Shown here piece after piece: positions 1-7,636 of a stretch of DNA of 34,208 bases (its first letter is position 1; every line of letters starts with the position of its first letter). The notes under the pieces are model-generated. The model was not told the origin of the DNA, did no database searches, and was given only the letters and a program-made list of their open reading frames with translations. Source of the stretch: Dehalococcoidia bacterium LH_S1 (lineage in GTDB: Bacteria > Chloroflexota > Dehalococcoidia > SZUA-161 > SpSt-899); assembly GCA_023660035.1 (NCBI GenBank), contig JAGXOF010000003.1, positions 1-34,208 of the forward strand, in the 5' to 3' direction. The position numbers and the translations under genes were made by a program.

Positions 1-163
1 TTTCCTTTTGGAAATCGATATCTCCTCCAGGCCCATTTTGTATTGGAAGAGAGTGTACCTCTCCGATGACGGTGATTGCATTTACCCCTTCCAGCAAGGC
101 TCGAAGACCTGTCCGGATTACCATATTGTCATTGATTATGAGAACTCTTACCGAATTCATCAT
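1..163 (-). CDS. Response regulator receiver domain, N-terminal part (cut by window edge)
   Basis: Reading the minus strand from the ATG at 163 gives about 54 residues beginning MMNSVRVLIINDN, followed by an R-T-G-L-R-A-L-L-E segment. This is the start of a CheY-like receiver domain as found in NarL/LuxR-type regulators (beta-1, acidic pocket, alpha-1). The usual acidic pair 'DD' reads 'ND', so one Mg-binding acid is Asn, which is unusual. The gene runs off the left edge, so the phosphoacceptor Asp and any output domain are not visible. No strong ribosome binding site is seen. Two adjacent ATGs (158-163) are both possible starts. Confidence 0.6.
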   Translation of the reverse strand, partial: MMNSVRVLIINDNMVIRTGLRALLEGVNAITVIGEVHSLPIQNGPGGDIDFQKE

Positions 164-212
164 TCATTTACCAAGATATCTACTTAATTGCATTCTATTA
201 CATATCTACATG

Positions 213-246
213 GATGAAAAGTGGTACATCGGTACCACTTTTCATC
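213..246. promoter_or_regulatory. Perfect 15-bp inverted repeat, operator or hairpin
   Basis: GATGAAAAGTGGTAC (213-227) is followed by a 4-base loop and its exact reverse complement (232-246). It lies just upstream of the minus-strand response-regulator start and about 230 bases before the plus-strand secreted-protein gene. There is no T-run on either side, so an intrinsic terminator is less likely than an operator for a dimeric regulator or an RNA hairpin. The inner GTGGTAC-N4-GTACCAC core is itself a strong dyad. Confidence 0.5.
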
Positions 247-477
247 GTCAAAGCTGATCCTGGCCAAAATTTGGTACTTGGGTGTCATTACAAAATGTTT
301 TCGGTGTGCTAGCTTTGAGACATGTTTTCAGTATTGGTCAGAGTATGTGATTTTATAGGTTCATTATAAAGAGAGTGAAACAAGGAATCTGACTAAGGGG
401 GTGAGCATATGAGAGTGTGAAGTTTGGGGGTGAAAGGGAGTTGGGGAATCAAGAACTATTTTAAGGAAGCAAACAGG
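247..477. other. Intergenic stretch with a possible three-codon leader ORF
   Basis: No gene was recognised between the response-regulator start and the secreted-protein gene. A good Shine-Dalgarno-like run (aagggggtga, 395-404) stands before ATG AGA GTG TGA (409-420), a possible three-codon peptide. A TATAAA-like box near 365 has no convincing -35 partner. Nothing else is supported. Confidence 0.3.
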
Positions 478-981
478 ATGAAAAAGGCATTGGTAATGGT
501 TCTGGTTGTGGTGTTCCTATCGAGGGGTATAACACCGATTGCATTTGCGGATGGCCATTCTGATTTGGGCAAGTCTACTGATGGTGATTATGATCTGTTA
601 ACAGAGAGTGCCATAAGCGGAGCAAACGGTCTGGAAGTAGTAGAAGACCCCTCCCCTTGCTCCAAGGATGCAGAAACTAAGCTAAATCCTTCTGACAAGA
701 TGGAGGAAAAGGCAGACGCACACAAAGCTGTGGCGCTTGTTTTGGCTTCTGATGACTTCCACTCCTTGCACCAATCCCTCATAGAAGACGGCTTGCATTT
801 TGATGCTGGTCAGCATCGTGCGTTTCGCTTCGGAGGATGTAGTGGGTGTGAGGAACACCAAAGGTATGTAGTAGCTTTTGGTTTTAGTCCTTTGGCCACT
901 GGAAACAGTGTGGGCATAATAGCTTCTGTGGATTTATCGGCAGAGAAGATTCTGGACATTGAGCGTGTGGATCTATGTTAG
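478..981 (+). CDS. Small secreted protein with CxxC motif, unknown function
   Basis: The family was not recognised. The start is set at ATG 478, preceded by AAGGA, because it begins a clear signal peptide: MKK, a hydrophobic stretch (residues 4-15) and an AFA cleavage site near residue 24. The mature part (about 143 residues) is acidic at first, has a lone Cys at 61, then an A/H-rich helix and a CSGC motif at residues 121-124, and ends in Cys167. CSGC could be a disulfide or metal site. An upstream TTG in frame would hide the signal peptide, so it was not chosen. The stop codon overlaps the start of the next small membrane-protein gene, so the two were probably made together. Confidence 0.5.
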   Translation: MKKALVMVLVVVFLSRGITPIAFADGHSDLGKSTDGDYDLLTESAISGANGLEVVEDPSPCSKDAETKLNPSDKMEEKADAHKAVALVLASDDFHSLHQSLIEDGLHFDAGQHRAFRFGGCSGCEEHQRYVVAFGFSPLATGNSVGIIASVDLSAEKILDIERVDLC

Positions 982-1135
982 TTCTGCTGGGAGTGGCCTG
1001 TATAGGCGGATTTATCTGGCTCATGTTTCAGGGAGAGGTAATTCGTGCTGCTCTTTTTGCTGTCATAATCGTCTTTCTGGGAGTAATAACTCTTATGCCT
1101 ATCTTGTTAACTCAGAACAGGATTGGTTGGATGTA
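975..1135 (+). pseudogene. Small membrane protein, truncated by insertion sequence
   Basis: The gene starts at ATG 975, overlapping the end of the secreted-protein gene by 7 bases, which suggests translational coupling. The visible protein has two hydrophobic segments (about residues 1-17 and 22-44) ending PILLTQNRIGW. After about 1130 the frame runs into the end of the IS1595-type element, where the reading frame to 1205 is just antisense to the transposase. The C-terminus is therefore missing. The family was not identified. It may be an inner-membrane partner of the secreted CxxC protein (inference from the overlap only). Confidence 0.45.
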
Positions 1136-2044
1136 CCCAAGCTTTCCGACCTTTAGCGACTCCATACAGCCCCTTATAGGTTGGCTCCAACCTCTCTTTC
1201 ACTAATCCCAGTACGGTCTGGAAAGCAGCCATCGGAGTTTTCCTACGATTGAAAGGGAAGCAGAACTCGTTCAAATACGCTTGTAGATGTTGAGGACTAA
1301 CCCCGTGGTGAGTGCCGATTATCCACATCTTCAGGTTAGAGAACACTCTGTGAATATGTATTAGCTGTGGCGTCACGATATGCCTGTATCCCACCGTTTC
1401 CAGTTTGGAGTAGCTAACCCACTCATCCGTCTTCACTGTGGAGCCTCCCTCTACATTTAACTGAATGAAATCCGTCAGGGTCTTACCTGTGACATCTGGT
1501 ATAACCTTAAGACGCACTCTGTTGGCATACTTGCCTCTGATGTCCATCGCACCTGCCACTATCACTTTGCCTTCGGCACCCCTACCGCTTTTGCCGGGAT
1601 GTTCTCCACCGATATAGGTTCATCCACTTCTACTAATCCACTGAGTATACTACGGGCCGTTTTCACCATAGCGGAACGGAGCTTATGGAGCATGGTAAAA
1701 GCAGTCTGATAGCTGTATAACCCTATCTGCCTCTGGAACTGGAGAGCCGACATACCGGGCGTATGCGTTGTTACAAGGTAGGCCGCCTGAAACCACATCG
1801 TAAGTGGCATTCTGGAACGATGCATTACCGTTCCAGCAGTCACCGATGCCTGATAGCTACATTTCTTGCATTGGAGAAGTTCGCGAGTGTCTATCCAATA
1901 GGACTCTGTATTACCGCAATGGGGACAAATAAACCCATCGGGCCAACGTGATTGTATCAAGAACTTCAAACACGCTTCCTCAGTGGAAAACACCTGCTGG
2001 AATTCAAATACCGTGCGAGGGAAAGTACGTCTAGGTATTTTCAC
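1107..2044 (-). mobile_element. IS1595-type transposase, frameshifted
   Basis: The N-terminal part (2044 down to about 1620) has the family's zinc ribbon, CPHCGN...CKKC, followed by GTVMHRSRMPLTMWF and the first catalytic region VEVDE. The downstream part has a KTDEW segment, an H-x-V-F-S-N-L-K-M-W block and YLNEFCFPFNRR, matching the ISXO2/IS1595 DDE-like domain. The two parts are in different frames. Restoring one base near 1618-1620 gives VDE-x-YIGGEHPGKSGRG, the expected family sequence, so a single-base deletion inactivated it. A good ribosome binding site (aggaaggagagg) precedes ATG 2044. The open frame continues to 1107, but the element probably ends around 1120-1150. Clear terminal repeats were not found. 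Confidence 0.8.
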
Positions 2045-2067
2045 TACCTCTCCTTCCTCATAGGATT

Positions 2068-2963
2068 CTAGTGGCTTGTCAGGTTATTAACTGAACTAAA
2101 AATGACATCAGCTGTTTTTGTCCAACGGAAGACATGCCCCTCTTCGTTGAATTTCCGGATATAGTTCATGATAGCTGATACCAGTGCTTGCTTGGATGTG
2201 AACACTCCTCTCCGAAGCGCTTTGGCTTGTAACAGATTGAACAGTACTTCAGCCAGATTAAGCCAAGAAGAGTAGGTGGGGATGAAATGAAAGACTCCCC
2301 TCTTATGGCTTGGGCGTTTGTGCCACTCTTTCACCTCTTTGGAGTCATGACTCTTGACGTTATCCAGAATAATGTGAATCTCACCGGATGGATAGGCATG
2401 CAGTAATTGGTTCATGAAGGCAATGAACTCCCGTGACCGGTGGCGTTCCTCGATGCGGGGAACAACGTGTCCAGCCTGTACTTCTAAGGCGGCGTATAGT
2501 TGGACGGTGCCGTTACGCTTGTAGTCGTGAGTTGCCGCTCAATCTGTCCAGGACGCATTGGTAACAACGGCTGAGTTCTATCCAGCGCCTGCACCTGGGT
2601 TTTTTCATCTACACACAACACTACGGCATTTTCCGGCGGATGCATATACAGCCCAACGACGTCCACCACCTTAGCGGTAAAATCGGGGTCATTTGACACG
2701 GAGAAAGTACCTGCCAGATGTGGCTTCAGGTTGGTCTGATCACCAAAAAACCGCTGACGCCACTGCACTACCATAGACCGCTGTAGCCTCACCTCCTGGG
2801 CTATCGCCGTGTTGGTCATCCCTTCCGCCGCCAGCAGGATGAGAGGAGCACGCTGTACCTTTCTATATGGGGCAATCCGTGAATTTGAGATACTTTCCAA
2901 TATCTCCTTTTCTTCCCCATTCAATACGATGGGAGACGCTTTTCTGCTCATGCTCCCCATCAT
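2068..2963 (-). mobile_element. IS630-type transposase, internally deleted and frameshifted
   Basis: The N-terminus (start probably ATG 2951) has the IS630 helix-turn-helix, ending VVQWRQRFF. It then jumps straight to LKPHLAGTFSVSNDP, so the usual linker of some 60 residues is missing. Next come the first catalytic block VVLCVDEKTQ and QALDRTQPLLPMRPGQ. Near 2530 the frame shifts; in the new frame the expected THDYKRNGTVQLYAALEV follows, then the second block IHIILDNVKSH, FIPTYSSWLN (Ala-Glu next) and WTKTADVI at the end. The deletion plus the frameshift make it non-functional. It lies directly between the other two broken transposases, all on the minus strand. Confidence 0.85.
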
Positions 2964-2964
2964 A

Positions 2965-3931
2965 TCATATTTGGATATTATCTGTGCATTTATTAGTCTG
3001 ACAAGATACTACCATGGGCTCGAACTCAGCATGGTCAGTGGCATTCTGGCTGACATCTGCAGCTACGATTATCTGATCCCTGTCATCTACTGCTATCTGC
3101 CCATTATAGTTGGGCTGAACAACGTCCCGGCTGTCCTTCATCAGCCTGGAACTCGTATCGGTTACATTCACTTTCTCCAGTTTTTCCCTCTCCAGCACCC
3201 CTCTCGCTTCCTGAAGCCTCTTCAGGCGGTATTCCTTCCCCCTCAACTCCTCCGCCATCTCTGAGCCGTCACCATCGGGGTATATCTGATCCTCCAGTTT
3301 ATCCAGGTTAGCTGATGCTTGAACCATCTCCTTCATTTGCTCCTTGATGCGCTCTATCTCCTTCTCTAAACCCTCTTTATCTCTGGTCTGTCTCACTGAA
3401 GCATTTGCCTTTAGCTTGGTGCCATCAAAGGCAATGTGCCCCAAGCCTACCATGCCTAAAGAGGCACACATCCTCACTACTTCTACAAATAACCCGGGAA
3501 GCACGTCAGAGTACTCGGCGCGGAAAAGACATATGGTTCGGAAATCGGGAGATTGTAGTCCCGACAGGAACATGAAGGCAGTGTCTGTCTTTAGGTCTCA
3601 GGCGATGCTGCGAGAGCTGTAGATTTCGTGGCTATAAGCATAAATGACTACCTCTAGTATCATGACCGGGTGGTAAGCTGGCGCCCCTCCACCTTCATAC
3701 TTGGCAAGCAGCAGCGACAAATCCATGCTCTCGACTACATCATTGATAATCCGTGCCTCATGATTCTCGGGCACAAATTCATCCAGTGAAGGGGGAAGCA
3801 GCAATCCCTGACTCTGGCTGTATTCCTTGAATATCTTCATTTACACTTACCTGCAGGGCATCCTCTACGCACATTATACCTTACTTGCCCTGCCACCAGC
3901 TACCTCTCTACCGGACTTTTTGGACAGCCTG
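2965..3931 (-). mobile_element. IS1182-type transposase remnant, nonsense codon and truncated C-terminus
   Basis: Translation from ATG 3840 gives the typical start of IS1182/IS5-group transposases (SLDEFVPENHEAR, then Y-S-H-E-I-Y-S-S-R-S-I-A). An in-frame TGA (3598-3600) stands where Arg is expected before DLKTDTAFMFLSG; CGA to TGA is one transition. The frame continues through HIAFDGTKLKANAS (first Asp) and SRLMKDSRDVVQPNYNGQ to DDRDQIIVAADVSQNATDH, then stops abruptly near 2965 where the IS630 element begins. The last third is missing. GGACTTTTTGGACAGCCTG (3913-3931) upstream resembles the outer end of such elements and may be the surviving terminus. Confidence 0.8.
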
Positions 3932-4211
3932 TTGAACGAGTTTCCTCACGTTGAAATCTACCGAAGGAGGGAGGTTATCCACATACTCACACTATTCAGA
4001 AAGAAAGGAAAAGTAGCAAAAAGAAAGAAACGGTTATTACCACTCCCCAGCCCCATTTCTGGATTAGAAAAGACTCCCCCAAATCAGTGAGGGCAATTGA
4101 GATCGACTTGGCCCTACCCTTATTTTTCTCTTCAATTAGCATATATAAGTTATCGATCCGAATAAAGATGTGAAGTAGTAAGAGGAACTAGATGGATCTG
4201 TCAAGGAACTG
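3932..4211. other. Intergenic region, no gene recognised
   Basis: This stretch lies between the probable IS1182 end and the DUF151 gene. An open frame crosses it on the plus strand (3827-4090) but it has no ribosome binding site, is rich in basic residues from an A-rich segment, and resembles nothing known. A weak stem, AGGGC/GCCCT (4092-4117), followed by a T-rich run (acccttatttttc) could be a poor plus-strand terminator. Confidence 0.3.
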
Positions 4212-4802
4212 TTATCCCTGGCTTCCTCCTTGTCCTTGATCCCCCTGGTTTTCATCAAGGTCTTCAAGATTGAGTTGGTCTATTACATCACGGAAAGCGG
4301 ATAAACTCTTCAGCTCTTGCTCACTTATTTCACCTGATTTTCCCTCACCTTGAGTTATAGGCTTGCCCGTTTCCCGATCTATCAAGATGCCTGCTCGATC
4401 CAGCACTGTCTCCTCAGCGTATATAGGGGCGTTCACCCGCACTGCCAATGCTGCCGCATCGCTAGGTCTGGAATCCAGTTCCAGTCGTTCACTGCCAATA
4501 CTAAGTATTAGCTTGGCATAAAACGTGTCATCTCGAAGATCGTTTACAATAATGGAATTCACGGAGGCTTTCAAACTGTCAATAACAGATACCAGGAGGT
4601 CATGTGTGAGAGGCCGGGGTAGATTGACGCCTTGGAGCTTAATAGCAATTGCATCTGCCTCCGCTGGCCCAATCCAGATGGGTAGATAGCGATCGCTTTG
4701 TTTCTCTTTCAGGATGACTACACGCGGGTTATTCATCATGCTGACTTCACCCTGGTTATTCATCATGCTGATGCGAATGCTGTCAATGCTCATCTCGATC
4801 AT
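4212..4802 (-). CDS. Bifunctional nuclease family (DUF151) protein
   Basis: The protein has 196 residues and starts at ATG 4802 after GGAGG. It carries the BFN/DUF151 core: RVVILKEKQSDRYLPIWIG, PAEADAIAIKLQG, RPLTHDLLVSVIDSL, FYAKLIL, LDSRPSDAAALAVRVNAPI. Members are described as nucleases acting on DNA and RNA in plants; the bacterial role is poorly known. The C-terminal 50 residues are acidic and end in a Gln/Gly-rich tail. Near the N-terminus SMMNN occurs twice, nine residues apart, encoded by an 18-base direct repeat, so this copy has a small duplication relative to the usual family start. It is divergent from the ribosomal operon. Confidence 0.85.
   Translation of the reverse strand: MIEMSIDSIRISMMNNQGEVSMMNNPRVVILKEKQSDRYLPIWIGPAEADAIAIKLQGVNLPRPLTHDLLVSVIDSLKASVNSIIVNDLRDDTFYAKLILSIGSERLELDSRPSDAAALAVRVNAPIYAEETVLDRAGILIDRETGKPITQGEGKSGEISEQELKSLSAFRDVIDQLNLEDLDENQGDQGQGGSQG
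4727..4771. repeat. Direct repeat with 27-base period inside the DUF151 gene
   Basis: GGTTATTCATCATGCTGA occurs at 4727-4744 and again at 4754-4771. On the coding (minus) strand this duplicates nine codons and gives SMMNNQGEV followed by SMMNNPRVV. The frame is kept. Confidence 0.85.
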
Positions 4803-4964
4803 GGTAGCCTCCGTTGCGCTGGATGTGAGTATTGTATCTCAGACCGTCTATATTGTCAAATGCATAATCCACAAGGTGCAGTGGCTGTAAAACAGGATTA
4901 AATTACCAGAAGGTTGAGCATAAGGGAATAAACCTGATATCATAAAAACTTGTGCTTACACCTC

Positions 4965-4997
4965 TTGACATCACTGATAATTCGTGTAAGCTATAAT
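4965..4997 (+). promoter_or_regulatory. Candidate promoter of the ribosomal protein operon
   Basis: A perfect TTGACA (4965-4970) and a perfect TATAAT (4992-4997) stand on the plus strand directly ahead of the rplD leader. The spacer is 21 bases, longer than the normal 16-18, so either the pair works with atypical spacing or only the -10 box is used. Transcription would begin near 5004, just before the first leader stem. Confidence 0.55.
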
Positions 4998-5004
4998 GTG
5001 GTTA

Positions 5005-5110
5005 ACATTACTGCGGGAGCGTAGGTGGTAAGAGGGTTTAATTAGCCCACGGCCCGCAGCCTATAGGCAGAGCACAAACGGTTTACTGTAGGCTGTTGGT
5101 CTTTTTTTGT
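5005..5110 (+). promoter_or_regulatory. Structured mRNA leader of rplD with terminator-like hairpin (attenuator candidate)
   Basis: Stem 1 is CTGCGGG (5011-5017) with its exact complement CCCGCAG (5053-5059). Stem 2 is CAGCCTA (5057-5063) with its exact complement TAGGCTG (5089-5095), followed by ttgg, C and seven Ts (5102-5108), which is the form of an intrinsic terminator. The two stems share bases 5057-5059, so they cannot both form fully. A 10-base palindrome, GCCTATAGGC, lies at 5059-5068. This is the layout of a ribosomal-protein autoregulatory leader. That the encoded L4 is the ligand is inference. The rplD start lies 21 bases after the T-run. Confidence 0.65.
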
Positions 5111-5131
5111 TGATTGGGACGGTGATAGGCC

Positions 5132-5770
5132 ATGAATGTTAAGGTTTATAACACACAAGGTACGGCAGTAGGGGATCTTGAACTGGATGGGAGCGTGTTT
5201 GGGGTTCTCATGAATGATGCCTTAGTGCACCAAGCACTTGTAAGGCAACGTGCCAATGCAAGGGCTGGTACCTCAAGCACTAAAACCCGTAGCGAGGTTG
5301 CTGGCAGTACCCGTAAGCTCTACCGGCAGAAGCATACTGGCCGGGCCAGAGCGGGGAGTGCAAAGTCTCCCCTGCGACGTCATGGTGGGGTGACATTTGG
5401 GCCTAAACCGAGAAGCTATCGGCAAAGGATGCCCAAGAAGATGAGGAGACTGGCGATACGGTGCATGCTGTCTGATAAGATGTCTAACGGGAAGCTCACT
5501 GTGTTGGATAACCTGAAGATAGATCAGCCTGAGACCAAGAGGATGAAGGATGTGTTGCGAAGGTTAGAGGCTGACCGTTCGGCTCTGGTTACCATATCCT
5601 CCCCGGACGGGAACGTCATTAAATCGGCCAATAATCTGGAAGGGGTTAAGGTAGCTCCGGCTCGATTACTAAATGTAGTTGATCTGCTTTCCTATGACAA
5701 TTTGGTTATGACCCAAGATGCAGTACAGGCGGTTGAGGAGCTTTGGGGGGAAAAGAAAAGTGCTGTGTAA
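5132..5770 (+). CDS. rplD: 50S ribosomal protein L4
   Basis: The protein has 212 residues, normal length. It has the typical N-terminal strand, then the long basic loop that threads into the 23S rRNA near the exit tunnel (about residues 40-100: KTRSEVAGSTRKLYRQKHTG, RRHGGVTFGPKPRSY, MPKKMRRLAIRCMLSDK) and a globular C-terminal half. It is the first gene of the block. In most bacteria rpsJ and rplC stand before it, but here a promoter and leader do. L4 is the classical autoregulator of S10 operons in gamma-proteobacteria, which fits the attenuator-like leader. Confidence 0.95.
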   Translation: MNVKVYNTQGTAVGDLELDGSVFGVLMNDALVHQALVRQRANARAGTSSTKTRSEVAGSTRKLYRQKHTGRARAGSAKSPLRRHGGVTFGPKPRSYRQRMPKKMRRLAIRCMLSDKMSNGKLTVLDNLKIDQPETKRMKDVLRRLEADRSALVTISSPDGNVIKSANNLEGVKVAPARLLNVVDLLSYDNLVMTQDAVQAVEELWGEKKSAV

Positions 5771-5811
5771 TTTAGTATATATATATAATATATAAGGATT
5801 AGAGAGTTATT

Positions 5812-6102
5812 ATGAATCTCTATGAAGTTGTTCGTGAACCTATAATTACGGAAAAGGTAACTGACCTGATGGGTCAGAAGCAGAGTAAATATGCCTTTAA
5901 GGTAGCAAAGGGCGCCAACAAACATCAAATAAAAGCAGCAGTGGAAAAGGCGTTCAAAGTAACCGTTGTATCTGTGAATGTGGTTACGGTGCCGAGCAAG
6001 CCAAGAGGCTTTGGCAGGCTGAGGGGTCACAGGCCTGCTTGGAAGAAGGCGATCGTTACACTTAAGCCTGGGGATAAGATCGAGGTGTTCGAAGGAGTTT
6101 AG
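5812..6102 (+). CDS. rplW: 50S ribosomal protein L23
   Basis: The protein has 96 residues. It begins MNLYEVVREPIITEKVTDLM, followed by YAFKVAKGANKHQIKAAVEK and the basic tip loop PSKPRGFGRLRGHRPAWKKA, the usual L23 pattern. L23 sits at the tunnel exit and is the docking site for trigger factor and SRP. A 41-base AT-rich gap (tatatatataatatata) separates it from rplD. AGAGAG stands in front of the start. Confidence 0.95.
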   Translation: MNLYEVVREPIITEKVTDLMGQKQSKYAFKVAKGANKHQIKAAVEKAFKVTVVSVNVVTVPSKPRGFGRLRGHRPAWKKAIVTLKPGDKIEVFEGV

Positions 6103-6106
6103 AGCA

Positions 6107-6934
6107 ATGGCGATTAAAGAGTACAAGCCAACATCTCCCGGTCGAAGAGGCATGACCAGCCAGCCGACGGGGGAGGTTACAAAGAGCGAACCCGAAAAGT
6201 CGCTTGTTGTGCCCCTGAGGAAGAAAGGCGGCAGAAATAACAAGGGAAGGGTGACAATCCGACATCGGGGTGGTGGTGCTAAGAGAAATTACAGGATAAT
6301 AGACTTTAAAAGGAACAAGCGGGATATTCCAGGGAAGGTGGCTGCCATAGAATATGACCCTAACCGTTCGGCCAATATCGCTTTGATAAACTATGTTGAT
6401 GGTGAGAAACGTTATATTCTGGCACCTACCGGGTTAAAGGTTGGAGATAGAATCATGGCTGGCCAAAATGCGGATATCAAGGTTGGGAACGCGTTGCCTT
6501 TAAGAAGGGTTCCAACCGGCGTGCCCATCCATAATGTTGAACTCCAGACCGGTAAGGGGGGGGAACTGGCACGGGGTGCTGGAACTGCGGTGTATGTTAG
6601 AGCGAGGGAGTCTGATGGATATGTGATGCTTACTCTCCCTTCCAAGGAAGTTCGCTATGTTCGGGGGGAATGTTTGGCCACAATAGGTCAGGTGGGGAAC
6701 TCTGAGCATACTTTTATTAATTGGGGTAAGGCTGGTAGAAGGCGTTATTTGGGCCGCCGGCCTAAGGTAAGGGGTTCAGCTATGAACCCCTATGACCATC
6801 CTCATGGTGGTGGTGAAGGTAGGGCACCAATAGGATTGCCGGGCCCCAAAACTCCCTGGGGGAAGCAGGCATATGGTGTCAAGACGAGGAGAAACAAGCG
6901 CTCCGACAATAGGATCGTGAAAAGGCGTAAGTAA
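6107..6934 (+). CDS. rplB: 50S ribosomal protein L2
   Basis: The protein has 275 residues, full length, starting MAIKEYKPTSPGRRGMT. Conserved parts are visible in order: KKGGRNNKGRVTIRHRGGGAK, the OB-fold segment AIEYDPNRSANIALI, the SH3-like part with VRGECLATIGQVGN, and NPYDHPHGGGEGRAPIG with the His needed near the peptidyl-transferase centre. It follows rplW by 4 bases. Confidence 0.97.
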   Translation: MAIKEYKPTSPGRRGMTSQPTGEVTKSEPEKSLVVPLRKKGGRNNKGRVTIRHRGGGAKRNYRIIDFKRNKRDIPGKVAAIEYDPNRSANIALINYVDGEKRYILAPTGLKVGDRIMAGQNADIKVGNALPLRRVPTGVPIHNVELQTGKGGELARGAGTAVYVRARESDGYVMLTLPSKEVRYVRGECLATIGQVGNSEHTFINWGKAGRRRYLGRRPKVRGSAMNPYDHPHGGGEGRAPIGLPGPKTPWGKQAYGVKTRRNKRSDNRIVKRRK

Positions 6935-6947
6935 CCGGAGGTGAGAA

Positions 6948-7211
6948 GTGAGCAGGTCTACTAAGAAGGGGCCATTTATTGACCAGAAGTTGATGAAGAA
7001 AGTGGATGCTATCCACAAGAGTGGTGAGAAGACAGTAATTAGAACATGGGCAAGAGGCTCTGTGATACCTCCTGAAATGGTGGGACTTACTATAGCGGTG
7101 CATAATGGGAAGAATCATGTTCCAATATTTATAACTGAGAACATGGTTGGACATAAGCTTGGGGAGTTTGTCCCCACGAGGACCTCTCCTCGGCGTGCGG
7201 TTAAAAAATAA
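6948..7211 (+). CDS. rpsS: 30S ribosomal protein S19
   Basis: The protein has 87 residues and uses a GTG start with GGAGGTGAGA in front. The sequence SRSTKKGPFIDQKLMKKV, then TVIRTWARGSVIPPEMVG and HNGKNHVPIFITENMVGHKL, is standard S19, a 30S head protein paired with S13. Confidence 0.96.
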   Translation: MSRSTKKGPFIDQKLMKKVDAIHKSGEKTVIRTWARGSVIPPEMVGLTIAVHNGKNHVPIFITENMVGHKLGEFVPTRTSPRRAVKK

Positions 7212-7303
7212 AATTCAAGCTTCGAGTAAGAAGGGCTAAATCGTTTGTATTTTATTAAAGGTATGGCTTTAATGAATGATAATCGGGCATTGAAGGTGAT
7301 CTT

Positions 7304-7636
7304 ATGGAAGTAAGAGCAACGGCGAAGGGAGTTAGGGCATCGCCACACAAGGTGAGGCGTGTTGTGGATATGGTTCGTGGCCGGAAGGCTGAGGAGGCTG
7401 TGGCTATCTTAAGCTTTACGCCGACCCCGATAGCGAGGAGGGTGGTGCGTGTGGTGAAGTCGGCCATTGCTAATGCTGAGAACAATTTCCATATGACACC
7501 GTCTGCTCTTACAATTGTAAAGGCGTTTGTGGATGAAGGGCAGACTATGAGGAGGGTTCGGTTCGGTGGAAGAGCAACGGTGAAGCCTATTCGGAAGCGT
7601 ATGAGCCATATTACTATAGTAGTTGAGGAGAAGTGA
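7304..7636 (+). CDS. rplV: 50S ribosomal protein L22
   Basis: The protein has 110 residues: MEVRATAKGVRASPHKVRRV, VDMVRGRKAEEAVAILSFTP, and the tunnel-lining hairpin near the C-terminus (GGRATVKPIRKRMSHITIVV). The 92-base gap before it is the largest inside the S10 part of the operon. It contains no obvious hairpin terminator, so it is probably still co-transcribed. The stop abuts the rpsC start. Confidence 0.96.
   Translation: MEVRATAKGVRASPHKVRRVVDMVRGRKAEEAVAILSFTPTPIARRVVRVVKSAIANAENNFHMTPSALTIVKAFVDEGQTMRRVRFGGRATVKPIRKRMSHITIVVEEK

Noticed and set aside
3827..4090. 87-codon plus-strand open frame after the IS1182 remnant
   Set aside because: No ribosome binding site, composition driven by A-rich sequence, and it overlaps the transposon end.
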